From: JAPLDA01 sp043783155
GTDB taxonomy: Bacteria; Bacteroidota; Bacteroidia; AKYH767-A; 2013-40CM-41-45
Direction: 5' to 3'
Length of the DNA stretch: 11,297 bases
Assembly: GCA_043783155.1 (NCBI GenBank)
Contig: JAYVZS010000091.1
Coordinates: 1 to 11,297 of the forward strand
Shown here: one piece after another, positions 1 to 7,845 of the stretch
Numbering within the stretch: the stretch's first letter is position 1
Layout of the letters: every line of letters begins with the position of its first letter
Translations under genes and position numbers: made by a program
The notes under the pieces: generated by a model
The model's input: the letters and a program-made list of their open reading frames with translations, nothing else
The model's database searches: none
Told to the model about the DNA's origin: nothing

Positions 1-12
1 GCTCGACTGACT

Positions 13-36
13 ATTTCCGCTATGCCTTCGGCTTGC
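13..36. repeat. GC-rich imperfect palindrome, copy A
   Basis: This 24-base motif has a GCC-TTC-GGC hairpin at its centre and ends in GGCTTGC. It matches 19 of 24 positions of the motif at 80-103 in the same orientation, counted by hand without gaps. The two copies share the outer bases and differ mostly at the hairpin loop and next to the stem, as in short dispersed REP-like elements. All three forward frames across it stop before base 70, so I do not read it as a gene end. Its copy number in the genome cannot be seen from here. Confidence 0.5.
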
Positions 37-77
37 ACTGGGTTATAGATCCCGGTATGCAGGGTTAGTTTGGCTAA

Positions 78-111
78 CAATTTTCGCTGCGCCTGTGGCT
101 TGCGAAAATTG
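78..111. repeat. GC-rich imperfect palindrome, copy B, with 10-bp inverted arms
   Basis: CAATTTTCGC at 78-87 is the exact reverse complement of 102-111. Inside lies GCC-TGT-GGC, and the motif at 80-103 matches copy A (13-36) at 19 of 24 positions. A second short inverted pair, GTTAG (64-68) and CTAAC (74-78), touches its left edge. It lies just past a minus-strand terminator, the usual extragenic position of REP-like repeats. The structure is seen directly; the family assignment is inference. Confidence 0.55.
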
Positions 112-118
112 AGTCTCA

Positions 119-319
119 CTAAAAAAAAACAGTCCCGTTTCTAGGCGGGACTGCATTCTCATAACTCAAAATTAACACTTCATCGAATTGCCTAACCAAA
201 AACCAAACCATGAAGACGTGTTGATCAAATGTATCCTCGCCTTTCTCAAAAGCCAATTTAATTCGGTAAAGTCCGGACTTGAGTTGGCGAATTCCGCCAT
301 TTACCTTGTGAGTAAACAT
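119..319 (-). CDS. Doubtful small ORF, T9SS sorting-domain-like fragment
   Basis: This 66-residue minus-strand reading frame begins at an ATG (319) preceded by a purine-rich AAAGGA about nine bases upstream. The stretch QLKSGLYRIKL followed by KGEDTF resembles the late part of a T9SS type A C-terminal sorting domain, where a 'LpsGvYfvri' strand precedes a G-x-x-x-F strand. No partner domain or signal peptide is present, and about 27 residues follow the point where such domains normally end. The frame also runs through the terminator hairpin and stops inside its T tract, which is odd for a real gene. It may be a remnant of a longer leftward gene, a short real peptide, or chance. The terminator suggests something is transcribed here; the product is uncertain. 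Confidence 0.25.
   Translation of the reverse strand: MFTHKVNGGIRQLKSGLYRIKLAFEKGEDTFDQHVFMVWFLVRQFDEVLILSYENAVPPRNGTVFF
121..153 (-). terminator. Intrinsic terminator, minus strand
   Basis: On the minus strand CAGTCCCG (complement of 146-153) pairs with CGGGACTG (complement of 130-137) around an 8-base loop. Nine consecutive T residues follow (complement of 121-129). An 8-bp GC-rich stem plus a T tract is a textbook Rho-independent terminator. The plus strand has no T tract after the stem, so it acts on leftward transcripts only. It implies a leftward transcription unit between here and murB. Confidence 0.85.
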
Positions 320-391
320 GTTTAAATTTCCTTTCGGTGGCAAACTTTGCCTTTCTAATTCAACGTATTTTCACCATCATTTTGAACGACT

Positions 392-1408
392 ATGAAACTC
401 CTGGAAAATTATTCGCTGAAACTCTACAATACTTTTCACCTCGATGTTTTCGCGGATTATTTTGTTGAAGTAAATTCGGCAGAAGAACTTGCAGAAGTTA
501 TTTCTGACAAACGGGTTTCATCACTTCCAAAATTAATTCTCGGTGGCGGCAGCAACATCCTGTTTACAAAAAATTTCCCGGGCGTAGTTATCAATAATAA
601 TTTAAAGGGAATTGAAAAAACAAAAGAAGATGCTGGCGCTGTCCGGGTGAAAGCCGGCTCAGGAGAAAGATGGAATGACCTGGTGACGTATTGCGTTGAA
701 AATAATTACGCAGGCGTTGAAAATCTTTCGCTGATTCCCGGAACGGTTGGCGCCGCTCCTATTCAGAACATCGGTGCATACGGCGTGGAACTGAAAGATG
801 TGTTCAGCGAACTGGAAGCCGTTAATCTAAAAACAGGTGAACTGAAAACATATTCCTTAAATGATTGCGGCTTTGGCTACCGTGATAGTATTTTCAAGCA
901 TGAGTTGAAGAATCAAATCATGATTACAAGTGTTACACTGAAGCTTCTCAAACATCCTGTCTTCAATACGTCTTACGGCGCGATTGAAACAGAGTTGAAA
1001 GCAATGGGAGTCACTGAAAAAAATATTCGGGCGATCAGCAAAGCGGTGTGTAACATCCGTCTCAGTAAACTTCCTGACCCTGAAATAATCGGTAACGCCG
1101 GAAGTTTTTTCAAGAATCCTGAAGTGAGTGAAGAAAAATACGAATCGCTGAAAAAAGATTTCCCTGAAATCGTCGCTCATAAAACTGTGTCCGGCAACAT
1201 GAAATTAGCTGCCGGCTGGCTGATTGAACAATGCGGATGGAAAGGAAAAGTTTCAGGACATGTTGGCATGCATGCTTTGCAGGCGCTCGTACTGGTTAAC
1301 TATGGAAACGCGACGGGAAAAGAATTGATTGAACACGCACGCCTTGTGCAGCAAAGTGTAAAAGAAAAATTTGCGGTGGATATGGAAATGGAAGTCAACA
1401 TTGTCTGA
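392..1408 (+). CDS. murB: UDP-N-acetylenolpyruvoylglucosamine reductase (MurB)
   Basis: MurB is a cytoplasmic FAD enzyme that uses NADPH to reduce UDP-GlcNAc-enolpyruvate to UDP-MurNAc, the second committed step of peptidoglycan precursor synthesis. The 338-residue product has the N-terminal NTFHLDVFADYF start and the FAD-binding loop GGGSN (51-55) followed by ILF. Next come IPGTVGAAPIQNIGAYG (115-131) and YRDSIFK with the catalytic arginine at 164. GNAGSFFKNP carries the proton-donor serine at 238, and the C-terminal glutamate is at 334 (MEMEV). The long region between R164 and S238 and the YRDSIFK form point to the E. coli-like type I subfamily. Length is normal for that type. The ATG at 392 fits the family start; no Shine-Dalgarno is visible, as is common in Bacteroidota. 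It stands alone on the plus strand and converges with the sensor kinase. Confidence 0.97.
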   Translation: MKLLENYSLKLYNTFHLDVFADYFVEVNSAEELAEVISDKRVSSLPKLILGGGSNILFTKNFPGVVINNNLKGIEKTKEDAGAVRVKAGSGERWNDLVTYCVENNYAGVENLSLIPGTVGAAPIQNIGAYGVELKDVFSELEAVNLKTGELKTYSLNDCGFGYRDSIFKHELKNQIMITSVTLKLLKHPVFNTSYGAIETELKAMGVTEKNIRAISKAVCNIRLSKLPDPEIIGNAGSFFKNPEVSEEKYESLKKDFPEIVAHKTVSGNMKLAAGWLIEQCGWKGKVSGHVGMHALQALVLVNYGNATGKELIEHARLVQQSVKEKFAVDMEMEVNIV

Positions 1409-1470
1409 TTATCAGAAATTTTATTCTGCTACTCCTAAACAAAATTAAGTTGATCTCACTACACCCCTAA

Positions 1471-1500
1471 CCCCCTTCGCGCATACTCTCAGACAAGGGG
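1471..1500. other. Stem-loop between convergent genes
   Basis: CCCCTT (1472-1477) can pair with AAGGGG (1495-1500) across a 17-base loop. It lies in the 145-base space between the convergent murB and sensor-kinase genes and could help end transcription, but neither side has a T tract. A second C-rich run (CCCCTAA, 1464-1470) precedes it. C-rich/G-rich pairs of this kind also occur as dispersed intergenic repeats. The pairing is seen directly; its function is unknown. Confidence 0.3.
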
Positions 1501-1553
1501 AAATGGTATCAACGAAATTTTACTCAATAGAATCAATGCATGAGTGACAAGTA

Positions 1554-4500
1554 TCAGATCATCCTGTTGAGGTCATTCATCGTTTTGTCGTAAGTCGTTT
1601 TTAACATTGCTATCATCTTTCCGTAATCTAAACTCAAACCGGATCTTATTCCTATCTCAATCTCCCTGCAGATTTCAGCCAGTTGTTTCGCGCCGATATT
1701 CAACGCTGAACCTTTTAGTTTATGTGCCGCTTGTCCGATCAATTCAAAATTGTTCGCATTTAAACCACTCTCCATTTCATGGATAATTCCCGGTGCCTGC
1801 TCAGCAAACATGTTCACAACATCTTTAAAAAATGACGGATCCGTCTGGCTTGCCATATCCTTCAATCGCGTAACGATTGATGTATCAAGAATTTCATGTT
1901 CTGTTTTCTGCACGGTATATTTTTTTTGACTTGTATTTTCATTTTCCTGTCCGAACCATTTGGTAATCTTATCCACAATCTCTTCGATCATAAACGGTTT
2001 ACTGATGTAATCATTCATGCCCGCTTCGAGACATTTTTCTTTATCACCTTCCAGTGCAAATGCAGTCATCGCAATAATTACCGGACGTTTCGTAAGCAAT
2101 AGTTTATGAATAATAAATCTCGTCGCATCCAATCCATCCATCTCCGGCATCTGCACATCCATAAAAATAAGATCGAACGATTCCTTTCTCATCTTCTCAA
2201 TCACTTCCAGTCCGTTCGTTACAATGACAGGTGTATAACCAAGCCCTTCAAAAATATTCTGCGCGAGTTTCTGGTTGATTTTATTGTCTTCAGCAATCAT
2301 GATGCGAATCGGAATCTGTTCACCTAATTTTTTATCCATCCTTGAAAGCTCTGCCTTCTGCTGGCTTCGCTGATGTTCTTCAATGGAGAATACACCAATG
2401 AGAATGTCAAGCATTTTTGAGCGATCCACATTTTTCGGAATCACGGCCGACACTGCTTTATCGGTATAATCAAACAGGATGTTATCAGTGCGATCGGCAT
2501 TGAACAATACAATCGGAAGTTCGTCCTTCCCTTTCAGTTTTCTTATTTCAGCGGCTACTTCTGTTGCTTTCGCGCTGATCATCTGCGCGTCGATGGCAAC
2601 TAAATCAAAATGTTCATTGCCTCTGATCCATTGCATCGCCTTGTTCGCATCATCTGTTGCAGTAGGCAACATACTCCAGCGATGGAAATAACCTGAGAAA
2701 ATATCGGACTCCGTTTTATCGTCGCTGATCAACAACACTCTGGCATTCACAAGTTGATTGGTTCCGTTGCGGATATTTTTCGGAACATCCGACGACGATG
2801 CTTTCGCGGTGCGAATTGTGAAATAAAATGTCGATCCTTTTCCAGAAGTGCTTTCCACCCAGATTTTTCCACCCATCAACGCGACAAGATTTTTACAAAT
2901 AGCAAGACCCAGCCCTGTTCCACCGTATGTTTTCGCCGTTGAAGCATCTGCCTGCGAAAACGATTGAAACAACCTGTCGATCTTATCTGCCGGAATTCCG
3001 ACACCTGTATCACGTACTTCAAAAAGTAACTGAAGATTTTCATCCTGTTCAGGAAGTTTCGAAACGTGGATGGAAATTTTTCCCTTCGGAGTAAACTTGA
3101 TCGCGTTGGAAACAAGGTTGAGTAAAATCTGGCGAAGACGTGTGATGTCGCCGAATATATACGTCGGAACGTCTCGGCTGATCGAGTATTGCAGCGAAAG
3201 ACTTTTCTCAATTGCTTTTGAAGAAAGAAGATCGAACGATTCTTCAACCGGACGTTTCAATGCAAACGGTTTGTATTCTAGTTCCATCTTTGAGGACTCG
3301 ATCTTCGAGTAATCAAGAATATCATTGATAACGGAAAGCAATGCTTCACCGCTCAGCAAAATAGAATCCACGTATTCCTGTTGCTTCGGAGTAAGAGGAG
3401 TATCGCTGAGCAATCTTCCCATTCCGATTACACCATTCAGCGGAGTTCTGATCTCGTGACTCATCGTGGCAAGGAAACTTGACTTCGCCTGTGTGGAAGC
3501 TTCCGCCTGGTCTTTCGCTTTCACTAATTCCTGTTCGGCCTTTTTTCGATCAGAAATATTCCGGCCAAAAAACGAAACCTGTATCACATTTCCTGAATCA
3601 TCGTTCACAGGCGAAACAACAATTTCCACATCTGTTTCATGCGAATCTTTCAGCGAGAATTTTTTTTCAATCATGAAATGTTCGCCTCGATTCGCACGTT
3701 CGAACATGTCGATGTAAAGAGCCGTGAACTGATCAGGAAGAATATCTTTCAGGTTGTATCCTGTTTCGACAACAATCCCGGTGAGTGTAAAAATCATGTC
3801 GCTGAAATTCGCATTCACCACGGTAATGGTATGATGGCGGTCCACTGAAACAATAGAGTAATCCGCATGATCAATCAATGCGTTTACTTTGTTCCAGTTG
3901 TTGGAAAGCGATTGCTGCAAGCGTTTCTGACGTGTGATGTTTTCCACCATCGTAATCACAAACTCCGGGAATCCCTCGTTGTTACGCGTCATCGATGAAG
4001 CGGTATGCACCCAGATCACCTGGCGGTTTTTCCGGATGAAACGAACTTCACTTTTCGAAGCGGGAACTGCTCCGCGAAACAGAAGAGAAATATTTTTCTG
4101 ATGATTGGATTTATCTTCTGTCGGAATGATGTCAAGGATTGTAAGCTGCCCCAATTCCTGTTCGGTGTAACCAAGCAAATCGCAGAAAGCAGGATTCGCT
4201 TTTTTGAATTTATAATTGATGCCGATGAATGCGATTGGAAAATATCCTTCGTTAAAAATCTTTTCCGGAGATTCTTCTGTTGCAGTTGCAGCAACTTCCG
4301 TCTTCATTTCCGATCTTTTTTCTTCTGTTCTCAATGAAGAAATATCTGTGATCCGAATTTGAATCATTTTCGCTTCTGCCTGTTCAATTTTCTTTGCTGA
4401 CATCAGCCCTGTAAAAACAGTTGCCTTTGCCGTTCTGAATTGCGATTCAATGATAGCAGTTCGTCCTTGTGCGAGATCAACCTGTATTTTATTTTGTTCT

Positions 4501-4940
4501 TCGGCCGTCCACCTTTCGTTCAGCAAAGACGCAATGTCGATTCCGATCAGCGATTTCTTTTCCGAAGTTTCAAATAATTCCATTGCACTGTCATTGCATT
4601 CAACCGTTGTTCCGGTTGCAGTGCTGACGAGGAAAATTGCATCGTCTTCAGGCAGAGAAGAATTAACAGGAAGATTTTCCGGCTGAACATTTTTTTCAGT
4701 CCGTTTAGTACCAGTCACCGACAACATGATCAGCAATAGAATAACGATTGTGATCACAATGCCTGCTATGATCTGTATCGGGGAAATCGAAATAATTTTA
4801 TCGGAATGTGTATCCGCGAAAAGAAAATTAAACGCGACGCTTGCAACAAATGCCGTTAGCAAAAGCAGTACCCGGAAAGAAGTTTTCCAAATGAAAAATC
4901 TTCCCGGCTTTTTTCCGGTATGTGTGTTTGTAGAAATCAA
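1554..4940 (-). CDS. Hybrid sensor histidine kinase with three PAS-like domains, two receivers and HPt
   Basis: This 1128-residue membrane phosphorelay kinase passes phosphate His-Asp-His to an unidentified partner regulator. It has two membrane segments (about 24-42 and 55-75) joined by a loop of about twelve residues, so there is no large periplasmic sensor. Three PAS-like domains follow (about 97-200, 228-340 and 350-468). HisKA has MSHEIRTPLNG with phospho-His 495. HATPase has N612, DTGVGIP (644-650) and GGTGLGL (673-679). A first receiver (about 732-850) keeps D740, D741, D784 and K836 but has N814 where Thr/Ser is expected. A canonical receiver (about 877-997) has E884, D885, D928, T959 and K981. 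HPt has HKLKGSALNIG with H1073. The architecture resembles BarA/EvgS-type kinases. The start is TTG at 4940: an in-frame TAA lies six codons upstream and no ATG lies between, so the start is inferred. No response regulator gene adjoins it. Confidence 0.95.
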   Translation of the reverse strand: MISTNTHTGKKPGRFFIWKTSFRVLLLLTAFVASVAFNFLFADTHSDKIISISPIQIIAGIVITIVILLLIMLSVTGTKRTEKNVQPENLPVNSSLPEDDAIFLVSTATGTTVECNDSAMELFETSEKKSLIGIDIASLLNERWTAEEQNKIQVDLAQGRTAIIESQFRTAKATVFTGLMSAKKIEQAEAKMIQIRITDISSLRTEEKRSEMKTEVAATATEESPEKIFNEGYFPIAFIGINYKFKKANPAFCDLLGYTEQELGQLTILDIIPTEDKSNHQKNISLLFRGAVPASKSEVRFIRKNRQVIWVHTASSMTRNNEGFPEFVITMVENITRQKRLQQSLSNNWNKVNALIDHADYSIVSVDRHHTITVVNANFSDMIFTLTGIVVETGYNLKDILPDQFTALYIDMFERANRGEHFMIEKKFSLKDSHETDVEIVVSPVNDDSGNVIQVSFFGRNISDRKKAEQELVKAKDQAEASTQAKSSFLATMSHEIRTPLNGVIGMGRLLSDTPLTPKQQEYVDSILLSGEALLSVINDILDYSKIESSKMELEYKPFALKRPVEESFDLLSSKAIEKSLSLQYSISRDVPTYIFGDITRLRQILLNLVSNAIKFTPKGKISIHVSKLPEQDENLQLLFEVRDTGVGIPADKIDRLFQSFSQADASTAKTYGGTGLGLAICKNLVALMGGKIWVESTSGKGSTFYFTIRTAKASSSDVPKNIRNGTNQLVNARVLLISDDKTESDIFSGYFHRWSMLPTATDDANKAMQWIRGNEHFDLVAIDAQMISAKATEVAAEIRKLKGKDELPIVLFNADRTDNILFDYTDKAVSAVIPKNVDRSKMLDILIGVFSIEEHQRSQQKAELSRMDKKLGEQIPIRIMIAEDNKINQKLAQNIFEGLGYTPVIVTNGLEVIEKMRKESFDLIFMDVQMPEMDGLDATRFIIHKLLLTKRPVIIAMTAFALEGDKEKCLEAGMNDYISKPFMIEEIVDKITKWFGQENENTSQKKYTVQKTEHEILDTSIVTRLKDMASQTDPSFFKDVVNMFAEQAPGIIHEMESGLNANNFELIGQAAHKLKGSALNIGAKQLAEICREIEIGIRSGLSLDYGKMIAMLKTTYDKTMNDLNRMI

Positions 4941-5253
4941 AACAGGCTGGGCCTTTTATTGCTCTTCTTTATATGGGAAGTACAGCCATGAAGTTGTGTG
5001 AAACCTCCAATGAAAGCGACTAAAAGCAAGGGGTTTATTACAGTAGAAAAAAGGTGAAAGAATTATCCTCCAAACTTTCATTGTCGGATGAAGAAGAATG
5101 TTGATTATACCGGATTGCTTCAAACACCTGACTGCACAAAGGTTTCAGCGCATTTCAGCCGGAACGGAAACAGGATTTATTAACCCATTACAGGAAACCA
5201 TGAAAGGAATCAACGGTTTATCAAAGAAGCCGGTAAAAATCTGAACTGAAACC
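4941..5253. other. Intergenic region, no convincing gene
   Basis: This 313-base gap lies upstream of the sensor kinase and downstream of the M3 peptidase, both on the minus strand. It should carry the kinase promoter, but I found no clean TAnnTTTG box in the right orientation. There is no strong terminator for the peptidase gene either. A 48-residue plus-strand frame (5098-5244, ATG start) and shorter open pieces beside it show no recognisable motif. Confidence 0.5.
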
Positions 5254-6975
5254 TTACACTTTTTTCAACTCTTCCTTAACGAAACTGATGAGTTCATGAA
5301 TGTATTTTTCAGAAAAATCGAATCGAATTCCCGCCGCCGCATACGTCTCAGAAATGGATTTTGTGTAGCCGGATTTCAACGCGCTGATGTAATCTTTCAC
5401 CGCTTTTTCGGGATTCAGTTTGTAGTTTCTCCACACAGCGATCGCGCCAAGCTGAGCCATTCCATATTCGATGTAATAAAACGGAACTTCAAAAAGGTGA
5501 AGTTGTTTTTGCCAGATTGCTTCACGAGCATCTTCTTCACCTTTCCAGTCAACCACTTTGCTGCTATACGATTGATAAACGGAAGTCCACGCTTTTGTTC
5601 TTTCTCCGGCCGTGTGTTGAGGATGTTCATACAACCAATGCTGGAATTTGTCGACGCAGGCAATCCATGGCAATGCTTCAATGATGTTTTCCAACTGCTC
5701 GCGTTTCGCTCTTCTCAATTCATCTTCATCCGTAAAAAAGAAATGCCAGTGTTCCATCGAAATTAATTCCATGCTCATAGAAGCAAGCTCAGCAATTTCA
5801 GAAGGCAGATCTTTGAAGCCGATAAAATCGAGATCCCGTGTCAGCATCGAATGAATAGCATGACCACCTTCGTGTACAATCGTAATTACATCTTTCAGTG
5901 ATCCGCTTGCATTCATAAAAATAAAAGGTACACCGATTTCATACAACGGATAATTGTAACCACCGGGGGCTTTCCCTACACGTGAATCCAGGTCCACGTA
6001 CTTCATCAACTTCAATGTTTCCATCACTTCACCGAAGTACGGATGAATATCGTAGAAGCACTGAATCGTTTTATCCATCAGTTCCGTTCCTTTCGAAAAC
6101 GGCTTCAGGTCGGGCTTTCCGGTTGTGTCGACATCCAAATCCCACGGTTTTAATGATGCCAATTTTAATTCCTGTTTGCGTTGATCAGCGAGCTCATCCA
6201 ACACAGGAACAACGGTACGCTGAATAGAATCATGGAATGAAAAACAATCTGCCGGTGTATAATCGAAACGGTCTAACTCGACAAATTTAAAATCGCGGTA
6301 GTTTTTAAAACCGGCATTCATAGCAATCTGATGACGAAGAGCTACAAGTTCTGAAAAAAGAGTATCCAGTTCTACCCGATCCGTCAACCTCCTGCTTTTA
6401 ATTTTATGATAGACTTCGTCACGCTTATTTCTGTCCGGATCTTTTAAAAAATTTGCTGCCTGCTGAAGCGTCAGTGTTTTTCCATTTTCATTAATCGTCA
6501 TCGCGCCGGCAATCTCACCGTACTTCTGTTCTTTCACGGAGAGGTCAGCAATCAGAGGAATATTTTCGGGTCTGAAAATTTTTATCTGGTTCGCTACCTG
6601 TGCCAGATAAATTTGATAACGTTGATCGAGTTCACTCTTGAATTTGCAGTCAACTAATTTTTTGTTGAGGTCATCCTGGTAAGGAGCGATCTTCGGATGA
6701 ATTTCATTTACAAAAAAGATGTAGGCATCCGTTGCTTTTTTATCCTGCGTGTCACATGTCATACGAATGTACAACCATCCGGAATATTCCTGAACAACGG
6801 CATCCAGCTCGCTGTAATCTTTCAGCCACTGCTTCAAATCGTTTGTAGCTTGAAGTGATCTCGATTTCAGATTTACATAAAACGGCTCGATGGCTTCCCA
6901 TGAATCGAGGTTGACTGATTCGGGAAGAAAATAACGTGCGTTTTTTTTGGGAAGAGTGACTTCGTTTGTAAGCAT
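5254..6975 (-). CDS. M3 family oligoendopeptidase (PepF-like zinc metallopeptidase)
   Basis: The 573-residue product is a cytoplasmic zinc peptidase of family M3, which cleaves short peptides rather than folded proteins. The zinc site is HEGGH (368-372), with E369 as the catalytic base. The third ligand is E396 in the EIAELAS motif, 24 residues after H372, the same spacing as in PepF-type enzymes (AEVAS). A conserved Tyr-rich segment, VPFYYIEYGMAQLGA (497-511), follows, as expected for the substrate-stabilising tyrosines. The N-terminal 200 residues form the family's helical lid region. No signal peptide is seen. Length is normal for PepF-like proteins, so it looks intact. The ATG at 6975 follows the DUF5606-like gene by 10 bases, so the two are very likely co-transcribed. 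The exact subfamily and substrate cannot be told from sequence alone. Confidence 0.95.
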   Translation of the reverse strand: MLTNEVTLPKKNARYFLPESVNLDSWEAIEPFYVNLKSRSLQATNDLKQWLKDYSELDAVVQEYSGWLYIRMTCDTQDKKATDAYIFFVNEIHPKIAPYQDDLNKKLVDCKFKSELDQRYQIYLAQVANQIKIFRPENIPLIADLSVKEQKYGEIAGAMTINENGKTLTLQQAANFLKDPDRNKRDEVYHKIKSRRLTDRVELDTLFSELVALRHQIAMNAGFKNYRDFKFVELDRFDYTPADCFSFHDSIQRTVVPVLDELADQRKQELKLASLKPWDLDVDTTGKPDLKPFSKGTELMDKTIQCFYDIHPYFGEVMETLKLMKYVDLDSRVGKAPGGYNYPLYEIGVPFIFMNASGSLKDVITIVHEGGHAIHSMLTRDLDFIGFKDLPSEIAELASMSMELISMEHWHFFFTDEDELRRAKREQLENIIEALPWIACVDKFQHWLYEHPQHTAGERTKAWTSVYQSYSSKVVDWKGEEDAREAIWQKQLHLFEVPFYYIEYGMAQLGAIAVWRNYKLNPEKAVKDYISALKSGYTKSISETYAAAGIRFDFSEKYIHELISFVKEELKKV

Positions 6976-6985
6976 CGGAAATGGA

Positions 6986-7507
6986 TCAGACTTTCTTACG
7001 CAATTTTACCTGGCCAACTTTTGCATGCTGATCCGCTTTCTGGGTATGGCCTTCATGCGCTTTCGGAACCGGCTTATCAAATTCACGGTCGAGGTTGAGT
7101 TTATCATCCTCCTTTGTTTCTTCAATCTTTGTAAAATCAATTTTACCACTCAGCATTTCGTACCATGAAAGAATTTTTTTCATGTCGGAAGCATATACAC
7201 GTTCTTCATCAAACTCAGGGACGATCTTTTTGAAATAGTCTTTCAGAATTTTCTGATCTGCTTTCGGGTCAACAGAAAGTTTAACGCCATCCGTCTCCTG
7301 TATTTTTTTGAAGACTTCTTTCAAAGGCATATCATCGCCTTTTGTAAAAACAGCGATATCAACCAGAGAGCTTATACGCTGACTGGCATTGATCGGCATG
7401 CGTTTGTTGTCGGTGAGAGATTCTACGATAAACCCGTTCTTGCTCTGCGCGACCACTTTATAAAGTCCGCTGGTTCCCGGTATCGAAATAATATCTTTTA
7501 ATTCCAT
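6986..7507 (-). CDS. DUF5606-like conserved Bacteroidota protein
   Basis: This soluble protein has no known function. It begins MELKDIISIPGTSGLYKVV and continues with a short beta-rich domain of about 75 residues (FIVESLTDNKRMP, then SSLVDIAVFT). This pattern resembles the Bacteroidota-restricted DUF5606 family, recognised from memory. A helical segment follows (roughly KADQKILKDYFKKIVPEF to SWYEMLSGKIDF). The last 45 residues are charged, rich in Lys, Glu and His, and probably disordered. I chose the ATG at 7507 because homologues start at this methionine and a purine-rich stretch precedes it. An in-frame ATG at 7531 would add eight residues and cannot be excluded. It is the first gene of a two-gene unit with the M3 peptidase, with a promoter box just upstream. 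Confidence 0.82.
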   Translation of the reverse strand: MELKDIISIPGTSGLYKVVAQSKNGFIVESLTDNKRMPINASQRISSLVDIAVFTKGDDMPLKEVFKKIQETDGVKLSVDPKADQKILKDYFKKIVPEFDEERVYASDMKKILSWYEMLSGKIDFTKIEETKEDDKLNLDREFDKPVPKAHEGHTQKADQHAKVGQVKLRKKV

Positions 7508-7551
7508 AACTGCTTCTTTTTCCTGTTCCATCTGTAAATTGAATATTTGCC

Positions 7552-7559
7552 CAAAGGTA
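7552..7559 (-). promoter_or_regulatory. Bacteroidota-type -7 promoter box TACCTTTG
   Basis: On the minus strand TACCTTTG matches the Bacteroidota -7 consensus TAnnTTTG exactly. It lies 20 bases before the ATG at 7531 and 44 before the ATG at 7507, so transcription would start just upstream of the DUF5606-like gene. No clear TTTG -33 box is seen at the usual spacing; only a TTT run lies near it. It would drive the DUF5606-like/M3 peptidase unit. Confidence 0.5.
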
Positions 7560-7605
7560 ACATGAAAATCTGAAACGACGATATTGGGGAGGTTAAGACA
7601 GCAGG

Positions 7606-7696
7606 AAACCCCTAAAGGGTTTAAGGACTATCAATTTGTTACAAGAATTAAAATTCTTCACTGCTGTTAATTAATAAATCAACCCTTTAGGGGTTT
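7606..7696. repeat. Paired-hairpin module, unit 1
   Basis: The left hairpin pairs AAACCC (7606-7611) with GGGTTT (7617-7622) around the loop CTAAA. The right hairpin pairs AACCC (7681-7685) with GGGTT (7691-7695) around TTTAG, the reverse complement of the left. The 11-base cores start at 7609 and 7683, 74 bases apart. Midway lies a third palindrome, AAGAATT (7643-7649) and AATTCTT (7652-7658). The whole unit is therefore a nested inverted repeat that could fold into three hairpins or one long cruciform. It is the best-preserved copy of the four. Confidence 0.85.
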
Positions 7697-7754
7697 TAAC
7701 GGAGAAATTTAATAGAAGATTTTTGTATTGACTTCTAACTCTAAGTTTGGAGGC

Positions 7755-7845
7755 TGACCTCTAAAGGGTTTATTGACTATCAATTAATAGCAGGAAGTAA
7801 AATTCTTCAGTACTTTTAATTAATGAATCAATCCTTTAGGGATTT
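7755..7845. repeat. Paired-hairpin module, unit 2
   Basis: The left core CCTCTAAAGGG (7758-7768) and right core TCCTTTAGGGA (7832-7842) again start 74 bases apart with a 63-base interior. Each core has one or two changes that weaken its stem. The central palindrome is reduced to GAAG and CTTC around an AT-rich centre. It is the second copy in the tandem duplication and looks older or less constrained than unit 1. Confidence 0.8.

Noticed and set aside
1..66. Forward frame 3 reads as a plausible protein end (DYFRYAFGLHWVIDPGMQG, then stop).
   Set aside because: The frame crosses repeat copy A, the sequence looks like repeat-derived reading, and no left context is available to support a gene.
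346..373. A possible murB promoter: TTTG at 346-349 and TATTTTCA at 366-373.
   Set aside because: The -7 box misses the final TG and the spacing (16 bases) is shorter than usual for Bacteroidota.
857..1180. A 107-codon minus-strand frame inside murB, and many long frames opposite the sensor kinase, peptidase and protease.
   Set aside because: They lie entirely opposite well-supported genes, show no protein motifs, and are shadow frames.
5098..5244. A 48-residue plus-strand ORF with ATG, preceded by short open pieces that would join if one A were added near 5050.
   Set aside because: No recognisable motif, no clear ribosome site or promoter, and joining needs an invented frameshift.
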